32,413 nucleotides of DNA from an uncultured Prevotella sp. (GTDB lineage: Bacteria; Bacteroidota; Bacteroidia; Bacteroidales; Bacteroidaceae): assembly GCA_900555035.1 (NCBI GenBank), contig USJX01000030.1:1-32413 (forward strand), written 5' to 3'. Both the position numbers and the translations under genes were made by a program. A model generated the notes under the pieces. That model had not been told where the DNA came from. It made no database searches and saw only the letters and a program-made list of their open reading frames with translations. Positions 6,552-14,272 of the stretch are shown one piece after another (within the stretch, counting starts at the first letter, position 1; the number at the start of each line of letters is the position of its first letter).

Positions 6552-7643
6552 AGTATCCTTAGGGCTTTGGTTGTATAGGAAAGCCGCCTCGCTCATGAAC
6601 ACGGCGATGGTCTTGAGGCGAAGATAATCTTCGGAAAGATAGATTCTGCCCTGGTTTGCCCAGTTCTTGCCCCAGGAATTACGGCATACGTAGTAGCGCT
6701 TCTTGTCTTTCAGGAAGGTGCCGATGATTTCCATCACATGGTCGTCGGTGGTGCGGAGTTGCTCAAACTCCTTCTGGCGGGAAGCTGGAGTTACGGGGAG
6801 TTCTATTTTCTGAACCTCCACATAGTTGTCCTGGGCATGGGTAAAGCCCTCTTCGCTGATATCGCCTTCCCAGCAAACCGGATGGCCATTCTCTACGGCT
6901 TTCTGAACATGAAGCATCAACTCGTCGAGCGGAAGATTGAGAAACTGGTCGTGCATCGCATTATCCGGCACTTCCAGGGCAAAGTACTCGCGGTAAGGAT
7001 GATGGGTGAAACTGGTGAGCGATACGTACTCCTCGGGATAGCATACGCTATGGGCGAACTCCAACGGGGTGTATTCTGCACCGAGCATGTGTACCTGCTT
7101 GGCAGGCATGTAGCCGATTTCCTTATCGAAGAGATTGTTGAGTTCATCCTTCAGTTTCTCGATGCCCGACTTCTGGGCAATGGCTCCATCGCAGATTTTC
7201 TCCACCTTTCGGCAGAGAATCTTATAGTTCACATCCTTTGGGTCTTCATAACTGTCGTATGGTTGTGCGCCATACTTATCTATATAGTGTATGAGCATCG
7301 AAGCCATGCCTCGCATGCTGATGGGTTTCTTGCCCTGTGCGAAGTAATACTCCAGGGCTTTCTCCTGAAGCATCATTCGTGCAACGTAAGCCACGGATAG
7401 GTTTACGGAGTCACCCTTCATGATATGCTCGCTCTCGATGGTAGCAAGCATGCCGTATGCCCAGCATAGTTCGCTCTTGCCTTGGTTCTTGATAGGGGTA
7501 GAGCCGATGAGCTGTGCATTCAGGGGCAGATTGTCCTTGCCCGCTCCTTGAGGGGAAGGGGCTGCTGCTTCTGGCTTTTTCTGGTATCCGCAACTTGCTA
7601 GGAGAAGTGCGGCAAGGAAGCCTATGATGATGTTTCTATTCAT
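6531..7643 (-). CDS. Papain-like (C1 family) cysteine peptidase lipoprotein
   Basis: A 370-residue exported cysteine peptidase, closest in pattern to the C1B bleomycin hydrolase/aminopeptidase C branch. The N terminus is a lipoprotein signal with lipobox LASC, so Cys18 is the likely lipidation site. The catalytic set is visible: oxyanion Gln54 and nucleophile Cys60 in NQGKSELCWAYG, His302 in TTDDHVMEIIG, and Asn322 in CRNSWGKNWANQGR. It probably sits in the envelope and trims peptides; the substrate is unknown. The ATG at 7643 directly precedes the signal peptide. It lies downstream of lgt with a terminator between, and no clear own promoter was seen. Its 3' end is duplicated as tandem repeats. 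Confidence 0.9.
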   Translation of the reverse strand: MNRNIIIGFLAALLLASCGYQKKPEAAAPSPQGAGKDNLPLNAQLIGSTPIKNQGKSELCWAYGMLATIESEHIMKGDSVNLSVAYVARMMLQEKALEYYFAQGKKPISMRGMASMLIHYIDKYGAQPYDSYEDPKDVNYKILCRKVEKICDGAIAQKSGIEKLKDELNNLFDKEIGYMPAKQVHMLGAEYTPLEFAHSVCYPEEYVSLTSFTHHPYREYFALEVPDNAMHDQFLNLPLDELMLHVQKAVENGHPVCWEGDISEEGFTHAQDNYVEVQKIELPVTPASRQKEFEQLRTTDDHVMEIIGTFLKDKKRYYVCRNSWGKNWANQGRIYLSEDYLRLKTIAVFMSEAAFLYNQSPKDTPQKPYI

Positions 7644-7702
7644 ACCTTTTATTATATATGTTGGTTATTAATAGGGTGAATGATTGCTTGGAGTAACTAA
7701 AA

Positions 7703-7737
7703 AAAAGTTCCGTTCCGTTTCACGGAGCGGAACTTTT
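7703..7737 (-). terminator. Intrinsic terminator after lgt
   Basis: Arms 7703-7718 and 7722-7737 pair over 16 positions around a 3-nt loop, with one imperfect pair (C-A on minus, G-U on plus). A run of A before it gives TTTTTTTAG on the minus strand. All neighbouring genes are on the minus strand, so it most likely ends the ychF-lgt transcript. Confidence 0.8.
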
Positions 7738-7789
7738 CCTTAGTTGCCGGGGAGATTCTTCTCCTTGGGTATCTTGTATTTTTATAATC

Positions 7790-8650
7790 TTATGCTTGGC
7801 TTTCCATCTTCTTCGCTCTCTTGCCGCTGGTGGCCATGCTCCATACGCCAAGGGCGATGAGTGGAAGGCTCAGAATCTGTCCCATATCTACTGGCAATCC
7901 TGCCTCGAAAGCCACCTGAATCTCCTTCGTGTATTCTATGAAGAAGCGGAAGACGAAGATGAGGGTGAGGCAAAGACCGAAATAGAGTCCGCTACCCACA
8001 CTCTTAGGTCCTTTCTTCTTGTAGATGAAGAAGATGAGGAGGAAGAAGCAGAGATAAGCTATCGCCTCGTAGAGCTGACCGGGATGGCGAGGATACTGAT
8101 CTTCCTTGACGAAGATGAATGCCCAAGGCACATTGGTTACCTTACCGATGATTTCGGAGTTCATCAGGTTGCCCAGACGGATGAAGCAGGCGGTGATGCC
8201 CGATACGATGCCCATGTTGTCGAGCAAAGTCCAGCCGCCCACCTTAGTCTTGCGGCAGTAGAGCCAGATGGCAACGAACAGTCCCAGAACGCCTCCATGA
8301 CTTGCCAATCCCTCATAACCCGTAAATTTCCAGCTGCCATCTGCCATGTGGTGCATTGGGATGAACATCTCGATGATGTGATCCCACTGGGTGAGGAAAT
8401 ACTCCGGCTGATAGAAGATGCAATGTCCCAGGCGGGCACCTGCCAGGATGCCGATGAAGAGGTAGATGAAGAGCGGTTCAAACTTATCCTCGCCCAACTT
8501 CTGCTCCTTGTAGAGATGGTGCATGAGTAGATAACCCAATAGCAGGCCTACCATCCAGCAGGTGGCGTAGTATCGGATGGAGATAGGACCCAGGTGAGCC
8601 AGAATTGGGTCTGGGTCCCATACGATATAGTTTAGCAAATTTGCTGTCAT
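7790..8650 (-). CDS. lgt: Phosphatidylglycerol-prolipoprotein diacylglyceryl transferase
   Basis: Lgt transfers diacylglycerol to the lipobox cysteine of prolipoproteins in the inner membrane, the first step of lipoprotein maturation. The 286-residue protein has seven or so hydrophobic segments and the family motifs: ARLGH (residues 72-76), SHGGVLG (117-123), RLGNLMNSEIIG (158-169, the Lgt signature) and RHPGQLYEA (188-196). It starts 6 nt after the ychF stop, so the two are cotranscribed from the ychF promoter. The lipoproteins encoded nearby are among its likely substrates. Confidence 0.97.
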   Translation of the reverse strand: MTANLLNYIVWDPDPILAHLGPISIRYYATCWMVGLLLGYLLMHHLYKEQKLGEDKFEPLFIYLFIGILAGARLGHCIFYQPEYFLTQWDHIIEMFIPMHHMADGSWKFTGYEGLASHGGVLGLFVAIWLYCRKTKVGGWTLLDNMGIVSGITACFIRLGNLMNSEIIGKVTNVPWAFIFVKEDQYPRHPGQLYEAIAYLCFFLLIFFIYKKKGPKSVGSGLYFGLCLTLIFVFRFFIEYTKEIQVAFEAGLPVDMGQILSLPLIALGVWSMATSGKRAKKMESQA

Positions 8651-8656
8651 AATCGT

Positions 8657-9760
8657 TTATACGTTGAAACGGAAGTGCATGATGTCGCCATCCTGTACGA
8701 TGTACTCCTTGCCCTCGATGCCGAGCTTGCCAGCCTCTCGTACTGCTGCTTCAGAGCCATACTTGATGTAATCATCATACTTGATTACCTCTGCACGGAT
8801 GAATCCCTTCTCGAAGTCGGTGTGGATGACTCCGGCACACTGAGGAGCCTTCCAGCCCTTGTGATAGGTCCATGCCTTTACCTCCATCTCACCAGCGGTG
8901 ATGAATGTTTCGAGGTTCAGCAGGGCGTATGCTTTCTTGATAAGTCGGTTTACGCCACTCTCTTCCAGGCCGAGCTCTTCGAGGAACATCAGCTTGTCTT
9001 CGTAGGTTTCCAGAGAAGCGATGTCTTCCTCTGTCTTGGCAGCGATGACCATGCACTCAGCACCTTCTTCCTTGGCGATTTCCTCTACCTTCTTGCTATA
9101 TTCGTTGCCGGTTTTGGCAGAAGCTTCATCAACATTGGCTACGTAGAGCACTGGCTTGGTAGTGAGGAGGAAGAGGTCGTGAGCCACTTTCTGCTCTTCC
9201 TTGCTTTCGAAAGTTACGCTACGGGCGTTCTTTCCCTGCTCCAGTTCTGCCTTGTAAGCCTCCAGAACAGTAACCATCAGCTTGGCATCCTTATTGCCGG
9301 CAGCGGCAGTCTTCTGCTGCTTAGCGAGCTGAGATTCGATGGTTTCCAGGTCTTTGAGCTGCAACTCTGTATCGATAACGCTCTTATCCTCCAATGGGTC
9401 AACCTTGGCACCACCTTCGCGCACGATGTTGTCATCGTCGAAGCAGCGGATTACGTGGATGATAGCGTCGCACTCACGGATATTTCCCAAGAATTTATTA
9501 CCAAGACCTTCGCCCTTGCTGGCACCCTTTACGAGACCTGCGATATCTACGATTTCGCAAGTAGCTGGGACGATGCGTCCTGGGTGAACAATCTCTGCCA
9601 ACTTGTTGAGTCGCTCATCTGGTACGGTGATGACGCCCAAGTTTGGTTCGATAGTACAGAAAGGGAAGTTAGCTGCCTGTGCCTTTGCACTAGACAGACA
9701 GTTGAACAGTGTAGATTTACCCACGTTTGGGAGACCTACAATACCACATTTTAATGCCAT
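8657..9760 (-). CDS. ychF: Ribosome-binding OBG-family ATPase YchF
   Basis: YchF (EngD) is a P-loop nucleotidase that binds ribosomes and hydrolyses ATP in preference to GTP. The 367-residue length is typical. G1 is GLPNVGKST (residues 9-17), G3 is DIAGLVKGAS, and the G4 position reads NVDE instead of NKxD, which explains the ATP preference in this family. A coiled coil follows the G domain, and the TGS domain ends with YIVQDGDIMHFRFNV. It is the first gene of the ychF-lgt operon and has a consensus promoter close upstream. Confidence 0.97.
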   Translation of the reverse strand: MALKCGIVGLPNVGKSTLFNCLSSAKAQAANFPFCTIEPNLGVITVPDERLNKLAEIVHPGRIVPATCEIVDIAGLVKGASKGEGLGNKFLGNIRECDAIIHVIRCFDDDNIVREGGAKVDPLEDKSVIDTELQLKDLETIESQLAKQQKTAAAGNKDAKLMVTVLEAYKAELEQGKNARSVTFESKEEQKVAHDLFLLTTKPVLYVANVDEASAKTGNEYSKKVEEIAKEEGAECMVIAAKTEEDIASLETYEDKLMFLEELGLEESGVNRLIKKAYALLNLETFITAGEMEVKAWTYHKGWKAPQCAGVIHTDFEKGFIRAEVIKYDDYIKYGSEAAVREAGKLGIEGKEYIVQDGDIMHFRFNV

Positions 9761-9789
9761 TTTATCTTTAAACGTTTAAATATTTGGTG

Positions 9790-9821
9790 CAAAGGTACAC
9801 ATTATAAATGAAAGATACAAA
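9790..9821 (-). promoter_or_regulatory. Promoter of ychF-lgt
   Basis: On the minus strand TTTG (9821-9818), a 20-nt spacer and TACCTTTG (9797-9790) match the Bacteroidota consensus. The start codon is 29 nt downstream of the -7 box. Confidence 0.85.
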
Positions 9822-9841
9822 GAAATCGTGGAAAATTAACT

Positions 9842-9875
9842 AAAAAAGGCATCCACAGCCGCCGTGGATGCCTTT
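9842..9875 (-). terminator. Intrinsic terminator after the 743-residue protein gene
   Basis: A perfect 12-bp stem (9845-9856 with 9864-9875) with a 7-nt loop is followed on the minus strand by TTTTTTAGTTAATTTT. It starts 13 nt after the stop codon at 9889. Confidence 0.9.
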
Positions 9876-9888
9876 ATGATAGCATTTT

Positions 9889-12120
9889 TTAGAGATTCTT
9901 TTCGAATTGTTTCAGCACATCACATCGGGTGGTGTAGCTATCTACGATTTCCGGATGCTGACGGCTGAACTGGCTCCATTCCATCATCGCCTGATATTGA
10001 GCGGATTGTGGCTGTAGAAGCTTCTGCTCTTTCCAGTTGGCATCGTAGGTAATCTTAAACCATGGGTCAATGCCGATGGATGAGAGGGCATAGAGCGAAT
10101 GATAGCGAAGCGTGAGGTTGCTGCTTTGCTTGCTTACCTTGAGATATTTCTGAGCGATAGCTGCGAAATCGGCTTCGCCTGTGCGGGCACTATCGGCTAC
10201 ACTCTTGCCATAATGGGTAAGATACCAGCAGTCGCCATAGCAGGATGCCTGATAGTAACGAGTGGCAAGTTCGTAGGCAAGTTTCTCTCTGGATTCGCCT
10301 TCACGAGCCACATTGTATTGGCTGATGAGCTGGTTCATCTCCTGGCAGAATTTCCATTTCGGGTTCTCCTTCAGGTGGGCATAACTGCCCTGGATGCTCC
10401 ACATGTCGGAATCATTCACCTTCTGGTGGTTGAACCAGTAAGGTACGGAGTAGCTTCGCTTTTCGGCGTAGAAACTGATGGCCTGGTTGTTGATGAACTT
10501 CAGGGATACATCTTTCTGCCAGCGGGCAGCTTCGCCAAAGTTACCCTCGGCAAGATACTTGGTGCCTATCATATCCTTGAAGAAATCGGCACTGCGATAG
10601 AGCGACTGGCATACGTATTGCTCGAAGGCATCCTGATGAGAAGATATGATGAAGTGATAGTAATCAGCAAGCTGCTGCGCAGAGAGCGAGTCGAGACGAA
10701 AGGCGTATTCTGATGAATAAAGATAACGGCTGATGTATTCTTCATCCTGTTGCTCCTTGTAGAAGGTTCGCATGTAGGCATCCATCATGCCATACATCGC
10801 AGTGGCCATGCTTTCGTAATTCCTGCCAGCTTCCTGCCGGTCTTCCTTTTTTGCCTTGTCTGCCATTGTCTTGAACCGATTGTACAGGGCGCGGTAAGCC
10901 ACACGCTCCTTCACCTCTACATAGTGAATGTCGGGATTGGTGAAATCATCATTTTTCGGGTTTTCTCCCTTTGTTCTTGTGCTTTCTCCCTTCGCTCTTG
11001 GGTTTTCTCCCTTCGCCATCTCGTTGAGCCATTTGAATTCGCCGACCAGATATTGTGGGTAATCGCTATCCACCTGTGCATTTCGGGTAGAAACCAGAAG
11101 TCGGATGGCTCTTGCATTATCTTTCATTCGCTGCGTGCCATCTAACGTAATGGCTTCGGTGCTTTCCTTCCATGCTTCTTGCTGGTAGCCATAAAGGTAA
11201 TGGAGCATGGCGGTGGCAGAACGCCACAGGCAAGGATTCTGCGTCTTGTTTTCGGCGATGACCTTATTGGCGAAAGTGATGAAGCTGAGGGCCTCTTTCT
11301 GATAGATAACCTTGGCGCCAATTTCCTCGATCCATTCCTTGTCTATTGGGTTCTGGTTGCGGCTGTCTATCGTCTGCTGACAGTTGTTTACGAAATCCTG
11401 CACCAGATAGGTGAGCATTGCCGAGTTCGGATTCTTGAGATAAATGCTCTGGATGCCTGCAAGATTGCGATAGTTTCGGGCGAGCACTCTGATGCTTGCC
11501 ATATCTCCCTGCTCGGCATAGATTTCGAGTGCCTGGTGATGTTTCCCTGTTTTCCACAAGGCTCGGGCATAAATGTTGCGCATCGCCTCCCGCCATGGTG
11601 ATTTCGGAAGTCGGGAGGCGATGGCATTCCAATAGGTGATGTTCTGCTGGTGGAATCCCTTCATCATATTAGTACGCATGCGGAGCAAGGCGTATTGGCT
11701 CTTGAGTTGGGTGCCTTTATAAATTTTGGAGGCATTGTTGAGCCGGGTCAGCGATTGCTGAATCTGTAGCCGTTCTTGCTTCGAGGCGTAGTTCCAGGCA
11801 TTGGGATTCAACTTCTCGCAGGCATCCAGGTAGGCATTCAGGCTTCCCAAGTAAGAAAGCATTCCTGCATCTTTCTTGTGTTTGGCTACTTTCAGAATAT
11901 CCTCCTTGTTCCATCTGTAGAAGGATAAGTTGACGGAGGATGTATTGCCGGCATACTTCTGCCAGTAGCTGGCGATGTCGTAGAGATACGCTGGCGAAGT
12001 CTGGTCGCGGTTGAACACGCTGAACATATAGTAGTTATGATCAGAGTATTCGGCAACGCAGGCGTTGGCGTGGGGGCTAAATGCTGCAGCCATTACTCCT
12101 ATGATTAAAAATCTTTTCAT
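9889..12120 (-). CDS. Large secreted protein of unknown function, helical repeats
   Basis: I do not recognise a named family. The 743-residue protein has a signal peptide (MKRFLIIGVMAAAF, then SPHANA) and a mature start ACVAEYSDHNYYMFSVF. The rest looks almost entirely helical, with many Ala, Leu, Tyr and Trp positions spaced as in TPR- or Sel1-like solenoids, so a periplasmic or surface scaffold is plausible. Residues 370-390 hold three heptapeptide repeats, KGENPRA, KGESTRT and KGENPKN, in an otherwise non-repetitive chain. Its ATG lies 44 nt inside the upstream lipoprotein gene, in another frame. The signal peptide fits this start, so coupled translation is likely. Confidence 0.85.
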   Translation of the reverse strand: MKRFLIIGVMAAAFSPHANACVAEYSDHNYYMFSVFNRDQTSPAYLYDIASYWQKYAGNTSSVNLSFYRWNKEDILKVAKHKKDAGMLSYLGSLNAYLDACEKLNPNAWNYASKQERLQIQQSLTRLNNASKIYKGTQLKSQYALLRMRTNMMKGFHQQNITYWNAIASRLPKSPWREAMRNIYARALWKTGKHHQALEIYAEQGDMASIRVLARNYRNLAGIQSIYLKNPNSAMLTYLVQDFVNNCQQTIDSRNQNPIDKEWIEEIGAKVIYQKEALSFITFANKVIAENKTQNPCLWRSATAMLHYLYGYQQEAWKESTEAITLDGTQRMKDNARAIRLLVSTRNAQVDSDYPQYLVGEFKWLNEMAKGENPRAKGESTRTKGENPKNDDFTNPDIHYVEVKERVAYRALYNRFKTMADKAKKEDRQEAGRNYESMATAMYGMMDAYMRTFYKEQQDEEYISRYLYSSEYAFRLDSLSAQQLADYYHFIISSHQDAFEQYVCQSLYRSADFFKDMIGTKYLAEGNFGEAARWQKDVSLKFINNQAISFYAEKRSYSVPYWFNHQKVNDSDMWSIQGSYAHLKENPKWKFCQEMNQLISQYNVAREGESREKLAYELATRYYQASCYGDCWYLTHYGKSVADSARTGEADFAAIAQKYLKVSKQSSNLTLRYHSLYALSSIGIDPWFKITYDANWKEQKLLQPQSAQYQAMMEWSQFSRQHPEIVDSYTTRCDVLKQFEKNL
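10951..11013 (-). repeat. Three in-frame 21-bp repeats (heptapeptide repeats)
   Basis: Three consecutive 21-bp units, each starting AAGGGAGAA on the minus strand, code KGENPRA, KGESTRT and KGENPKN. The period is a multiple of three, so gain or loss of a unit keeps the reading frame. Confidence 0.9.
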
Positions 12121-13093
12121 AATCTTCTGAGTTAAATCGTTTGATATTATCTGTGTTGAGGTCGAAGAGGATGACCTCGTTGTTGATATTGCTGTTTTGG
12201 TGGTTGATACTCTTGATGGCTTCCATAATGTCGGTCATCTCGGGCTTTCTTACCACGATGCTATCGCCTGGCAAAACAGGGAAGTCATCATCTGCATGCA
12301 TGATACCCACAAACTTTCCTTCTCTGAATAGGATATGCCAACTGAAGAGAGGATAGGCTGCAGCAAGCGGAAGCGGGTAACTGCCCAGATGCTGGATATA
12401 AGGAGCCACATCCTTCATATCGAGTATGGGTTTGTGGCAACTTAGCTGTTTTACATCGCCCGTATTATACATCATCAGGATGCCTCTATCCACAGGGGGT
12501 GGAGTCATAGAAAGCTGGTGTAACCGGATGGTAGCAGACAGCTTTATCTGCTTGGCTTTGGCTTTCACTCTTAATTTTTCGAGGAAATCGAAGTAAGCCT
12601 TTTGGGTTGATGCCGTCCAGTCGCAGTCAATCTGAATCTCTTTTACTCTCTTGATATCGTTGGCTTCGTTCATCTGAAGGATGCGAAGAAGGATTTTGTC
12701 GGCTAGGTATTTACCCGTTTTCCTGTTTGTTTTCAGGCAATCGTTGACGATATAAACAACGGGTATTATTTCGATGCCTTCCGGTATTAGAGATTCATGT
12801 TTGTTCCCGTTTCCATCTTCTTCAAAGGTGTTGAAATGCAGGGTAGCATTGGGCATGATTTCTCCATCTGCATCCTTTACCACATCGAAGTATCTCACGT
12901 AGAGTCGATTAATGTGGTGCTTTCGGATGAAGTTCATCTTGTTGCTGTCCAATTGCCATATAGTGCTCCAATAGTAGGCAGAGCGCAAGGTTTTCTCTGC
13001 TTTGCCTTGTGAGCAGGATGTGAAGCCGATGGTAGCGGATAAGGCAAGCAGCAAGAATGCCAATGTTATATGATTCCATGTTCTTCTCATCAT
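12077..13093 (-). CDS. Lipoprotein, possible DUF3142/TIM-barrel-like
   Basis: A 338-residue protein with a lipoprotein-type signal (hydrophobic stretch to FTSC, Cys27). The central stretch VKEIQIDCDWTASTQKAYFD, then FLEKLR and LSATIRLHQL, recalls DUF3142 and related TIM-barrel proteins, in which an IQIDxD strand is followed by a helix and an SITAL-like strand. This is a by-eye match only. LILMMYNTGD-like and GIMHADDDFPVLPGDS segments fit later barrel strands. No enzymatic activity can be assigned. It overlaps the next gene by 44 nt, which points to a functional pair. The start is a double ATG at 13093; an array of 22-bp repeats lies just upstream. Confidence 0.8.
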   Translation of the reverse strand: MMRRTWNHITLAFLLLALSATIGFTSCSQGKAEKTLRSAYYWSTIWQLDSNKMNFIRKHHINRLYVRYFDVVKDADGEIMPNATLHFNTFEEDGNGNKHESLIPEGIEIIPVVYIVNDCLKTNRKTGKYLADKILLRILQMNEANDIKRVKEIQIDCDWTASTQKAYFDFLEKLRVKAKAKQIKLSATIRLHQLSMTPPPVDRGILMMYNTGDVKQLSCHKPILDMKDVAPYIQHLGSYPLPLAAAYPLFSWHILFREGKFVGIMHADDDFPVLPGDSIVVRKPEMTDIMEAIKSINHQNSNINNEVILFDLNTDNIKRFNSEDYEKIFNHRSNGCSI

Positions 13094-13105
13094 TTCTAGA
13101 ACTGA

Positions 13106-13193
13106 GGTTTCTACTGTTCCAAAGGATGAAACTTATAGTTTCTCCCCAAGAAACTTATAGTTTCTCTAGGTGAAACATATTGTTCCCTTTAAC
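13106..13193. repeat. Four 22-bp iterated dyads upstream of the lipoprotein operon
   Basis: Units start at 13106, 13128, 13150 and 13172, an exact 22-bp period. Units 2 and 3 share GAAACTTATAGTTTC, an inverted repeat of GAAAC and GTTTC around TTATA. Unit 4 is GAAACATATTGTTCC and unit 1 is a degenerate GGTTTCTACTGTTCC. The array ends 12 bp before the start codon at 13093. It could be tandem operators with sites two helical turns apart, or a series of mRNA hairpins. No clear TAnnTTTG box is seen between it and the gene. Confidence 0.85.
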
Positions 13194-13195
13194 CG

Positions 13196-13247
13196 AAAAG
13201 GTCTCGAATCATATTCCCTGTATTGGGAAAATAAAACGAGACCTTTT
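13196..13247 (-). terminator. Branched hairpin, probable terminator of the rubredoxin-SOR operon
   Basis: An outer 11-bp stem AAAAGGTCTCG (13196-13206) with CGAGACCTTTT (13237-13247) encloses an inner TTCCC/GGGAA hairpin. On the minus strand the stem ends in TTTT but then CGG, so it is a short U-run. It lies 46 nt past the stop codon at 13294. Confidence 0.6.
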
Positions 13248-13293
13248 ATTGTATATGACGATACTTTTCCGTCATGATAGTGCATGATGGTAT

Positions 13294-13683
13294 TTATCCT
13301 TCGATTACTCCTTTCCACAACCCGTGAAGGTTGCAGTATTCTCGAGCCGTAACATCTTTGGCTTCTGCGTTGGTCAGGAAGATAGCTTCAGGCTTTTCGC
13401 CTGGCTTCAACTCGTGACGAAGCACATCGGTAGGGGTGAGCAATTCTATCCATTGGATGTAATGCTCTGGAAGCATCGGATGCTCCACACTTCCTACGGT
13501 TACGCGATAGCCGCCTTCTATTGGTTCTATCACTGGCACATGCTTCTCTTTGGCACCATCGCTGGTGTTCTCCTTCATGAGCTTCATCGGCTCACCGCAG
13601 CAGCTGAGCACGGCTCCCTTGTTTACTACTTCTACCACGTTGCCGCAAATCTGGCAGCGGTAGATTTCTCTAATCTTAGTCAT
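13294..13683 (-). CDS. dfx: Desulfoferrodoxin-type superoxide reductase
   Basis: Superoxide reductase reduces superoxide to hydrogen peroxide without making oxygen, a defence suited to anaerobes. The 129-residue protein is the two-iron type. The N-terminal desulforedoxin centre is Cys10, Cys13, Cys28 and Cys29. The catalytic Fe(His)4Cys centre is His48, His68, His74, Cys117 and His120, and the Glu46-Lys47 pair matches the loop known to act in catalysis. A rubredoxin gene lies upstream on the same strand and is the likely electron donor. The start codon is preceded by three strong Shine-Dalgarno sequences, unusual for this phylum. Confidence 0.96.
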   Translation of the reverse strand: MTKIREIYRCQICGNVVEVVNKGAVLSCCGEPMKLMKENTSDGAKEKHVPVIEPIEGGYRVTVGSVEHPMLPEHYIQWIELLTPTDVLRHELKPGEKPEAIFLTNAEAKDVTAREYCNLHGLWKGVIEG

Positions 13684-13688
13684 ATCTG

Positions 13689-13725
13689 TTCCTCCTATAA
13701 TTTTGTTCCTCCTTTATTTCCTCCT
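13689..13725 (-). promoter_or_regulatory. Three tandem Shine-Dalgarno sequences before dfx
   Basis: AGGAGGAA occurs three times on the minus strand: 13696-13689, 13713-13706 and 13725-13718. The nearest GGAGG is about 7 nt from the ATG at 13683, an ideal distance. Most Bacteroidota genes, including the others here, have A-rich leaders without such motifs. Confidence 0.85.
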
Positions 13726-13779
13726 TTTTCTGATAGAGTTCTTGAATCCTCTTGCAGATTAATCTTCTGTAAGGTTGAA

Positions 13780-13944
13780 TTATTCCTCTACAGGACTAAA
13801 GTCTTCCTTGCCTACTCCGCAAAGTGGGCAAACCCAATCATCAGGGATGTCTTCAAATGCTGTACCTGGAGCGATACCGCCTTCAGGATCTCCTACTTCT
13901 GGATCATAAATCCAACCACATACATCGCAAATATATTTCTTCAT
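13780..13944 (-). CDS. Rubredoxin
   Basis: A 54-residue one-iron electron carrier. The translation has the two paired-cysteine knuckles CDVCG (residues 6-10) and CPLCG (39-43), with the usual aromatic core between them: GWIYDPEVGDPEGGIAPGTAF and DDWVC. These features and the length are diagnostic. It probably passes electrons to the superoxide reductase encoded 96 nt downstream, and both would be read from the promoter at 14045-14076. The ATG at 13944 is preceded by AAAGGAAC. Confidence 0.97.
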   Translation of the reverse strand: MKKYICDVCGWIYDPEVGDPEGGIAPGTAFEDIPDDWVCPLCGVGKEDFSPVEE

Positions 13945-13990
13945 AATGTTCCTTTCTTTTTTAATATCAATAATCTTGTTCTTTCACTCA

Positions 13991-14038
13991 CTATCAGATA
14001 CGCTATCTGAAGAGCATTGCTGTACTTCCGTCTGATAG
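13991..14038 (-). promoter_or_regulatory. Alternative hairpins in the rubredoxin mRNA leader
   Basis: CTATCAGA and TCTGATAG (14031-14038 with 13991-13998) can pair over 8 bp at the very 5' end of the mRNA. CAGATA and TATCTG (13995-14000 with 14004-14009) can form a local hairpin with a 3-nt loop. The two use the same bases and exclude each other, as in switching leaders. Regulation is inferred only. Confidence 0.4.
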
Positions 14039-14044
14039 ATATTG

Positions 14045-14076
14045 CAAAGATACGACTTATTTTTCTTATCTCCAAA
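14045..14076 (-). promoter_or_regulatory. Promoter of the rubredoxin-SOR operon
   Basis: On the minus strand TTTG (14076-14073), a 20-nt spacer and TATCTTTG (14052-14045) match the consensus. The predicted leader is about 95 nt long. The rest of 14077-14230, between this and the divergent promoter, is AT-rich with poly-A tracts and shows no gene. Confidence 0.85.
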
Positions 14077-14212
14077 TATATTTGAAAAAAAAAACAATTT
14101 TATTATTTATTTTAAATTCTTATAACATTGGAAGTTACCTCCAAAGTAAAGGGGTATCATCTCTATAAACTGTTTTTTATATCCGAAAACAGAGTTTTTT
14201 CCAATTTATCTC

Positions 14213-14241
14213 TTTGCTCTGAAAAAAAAGTTGTATATTTG
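14213..14241 (+). promoter_or_regulatory. Promoter of the alpha-L-fucosidase gene
   Basis: TATATTTG (14234-14241) is a full -7 match. The best -33 candidate, TTTG at 14213-14216, is only 17 nt away, shorter than the usual 19-21. The box lies upstream of the ATG at 14273 and overlaps the longer reading frame opening at 14231, so that longer start is excluded. Confidence 0.6.
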
Positions 14242-14272
14242 CACCATAATAACTAACTGTAACAATTTAATT

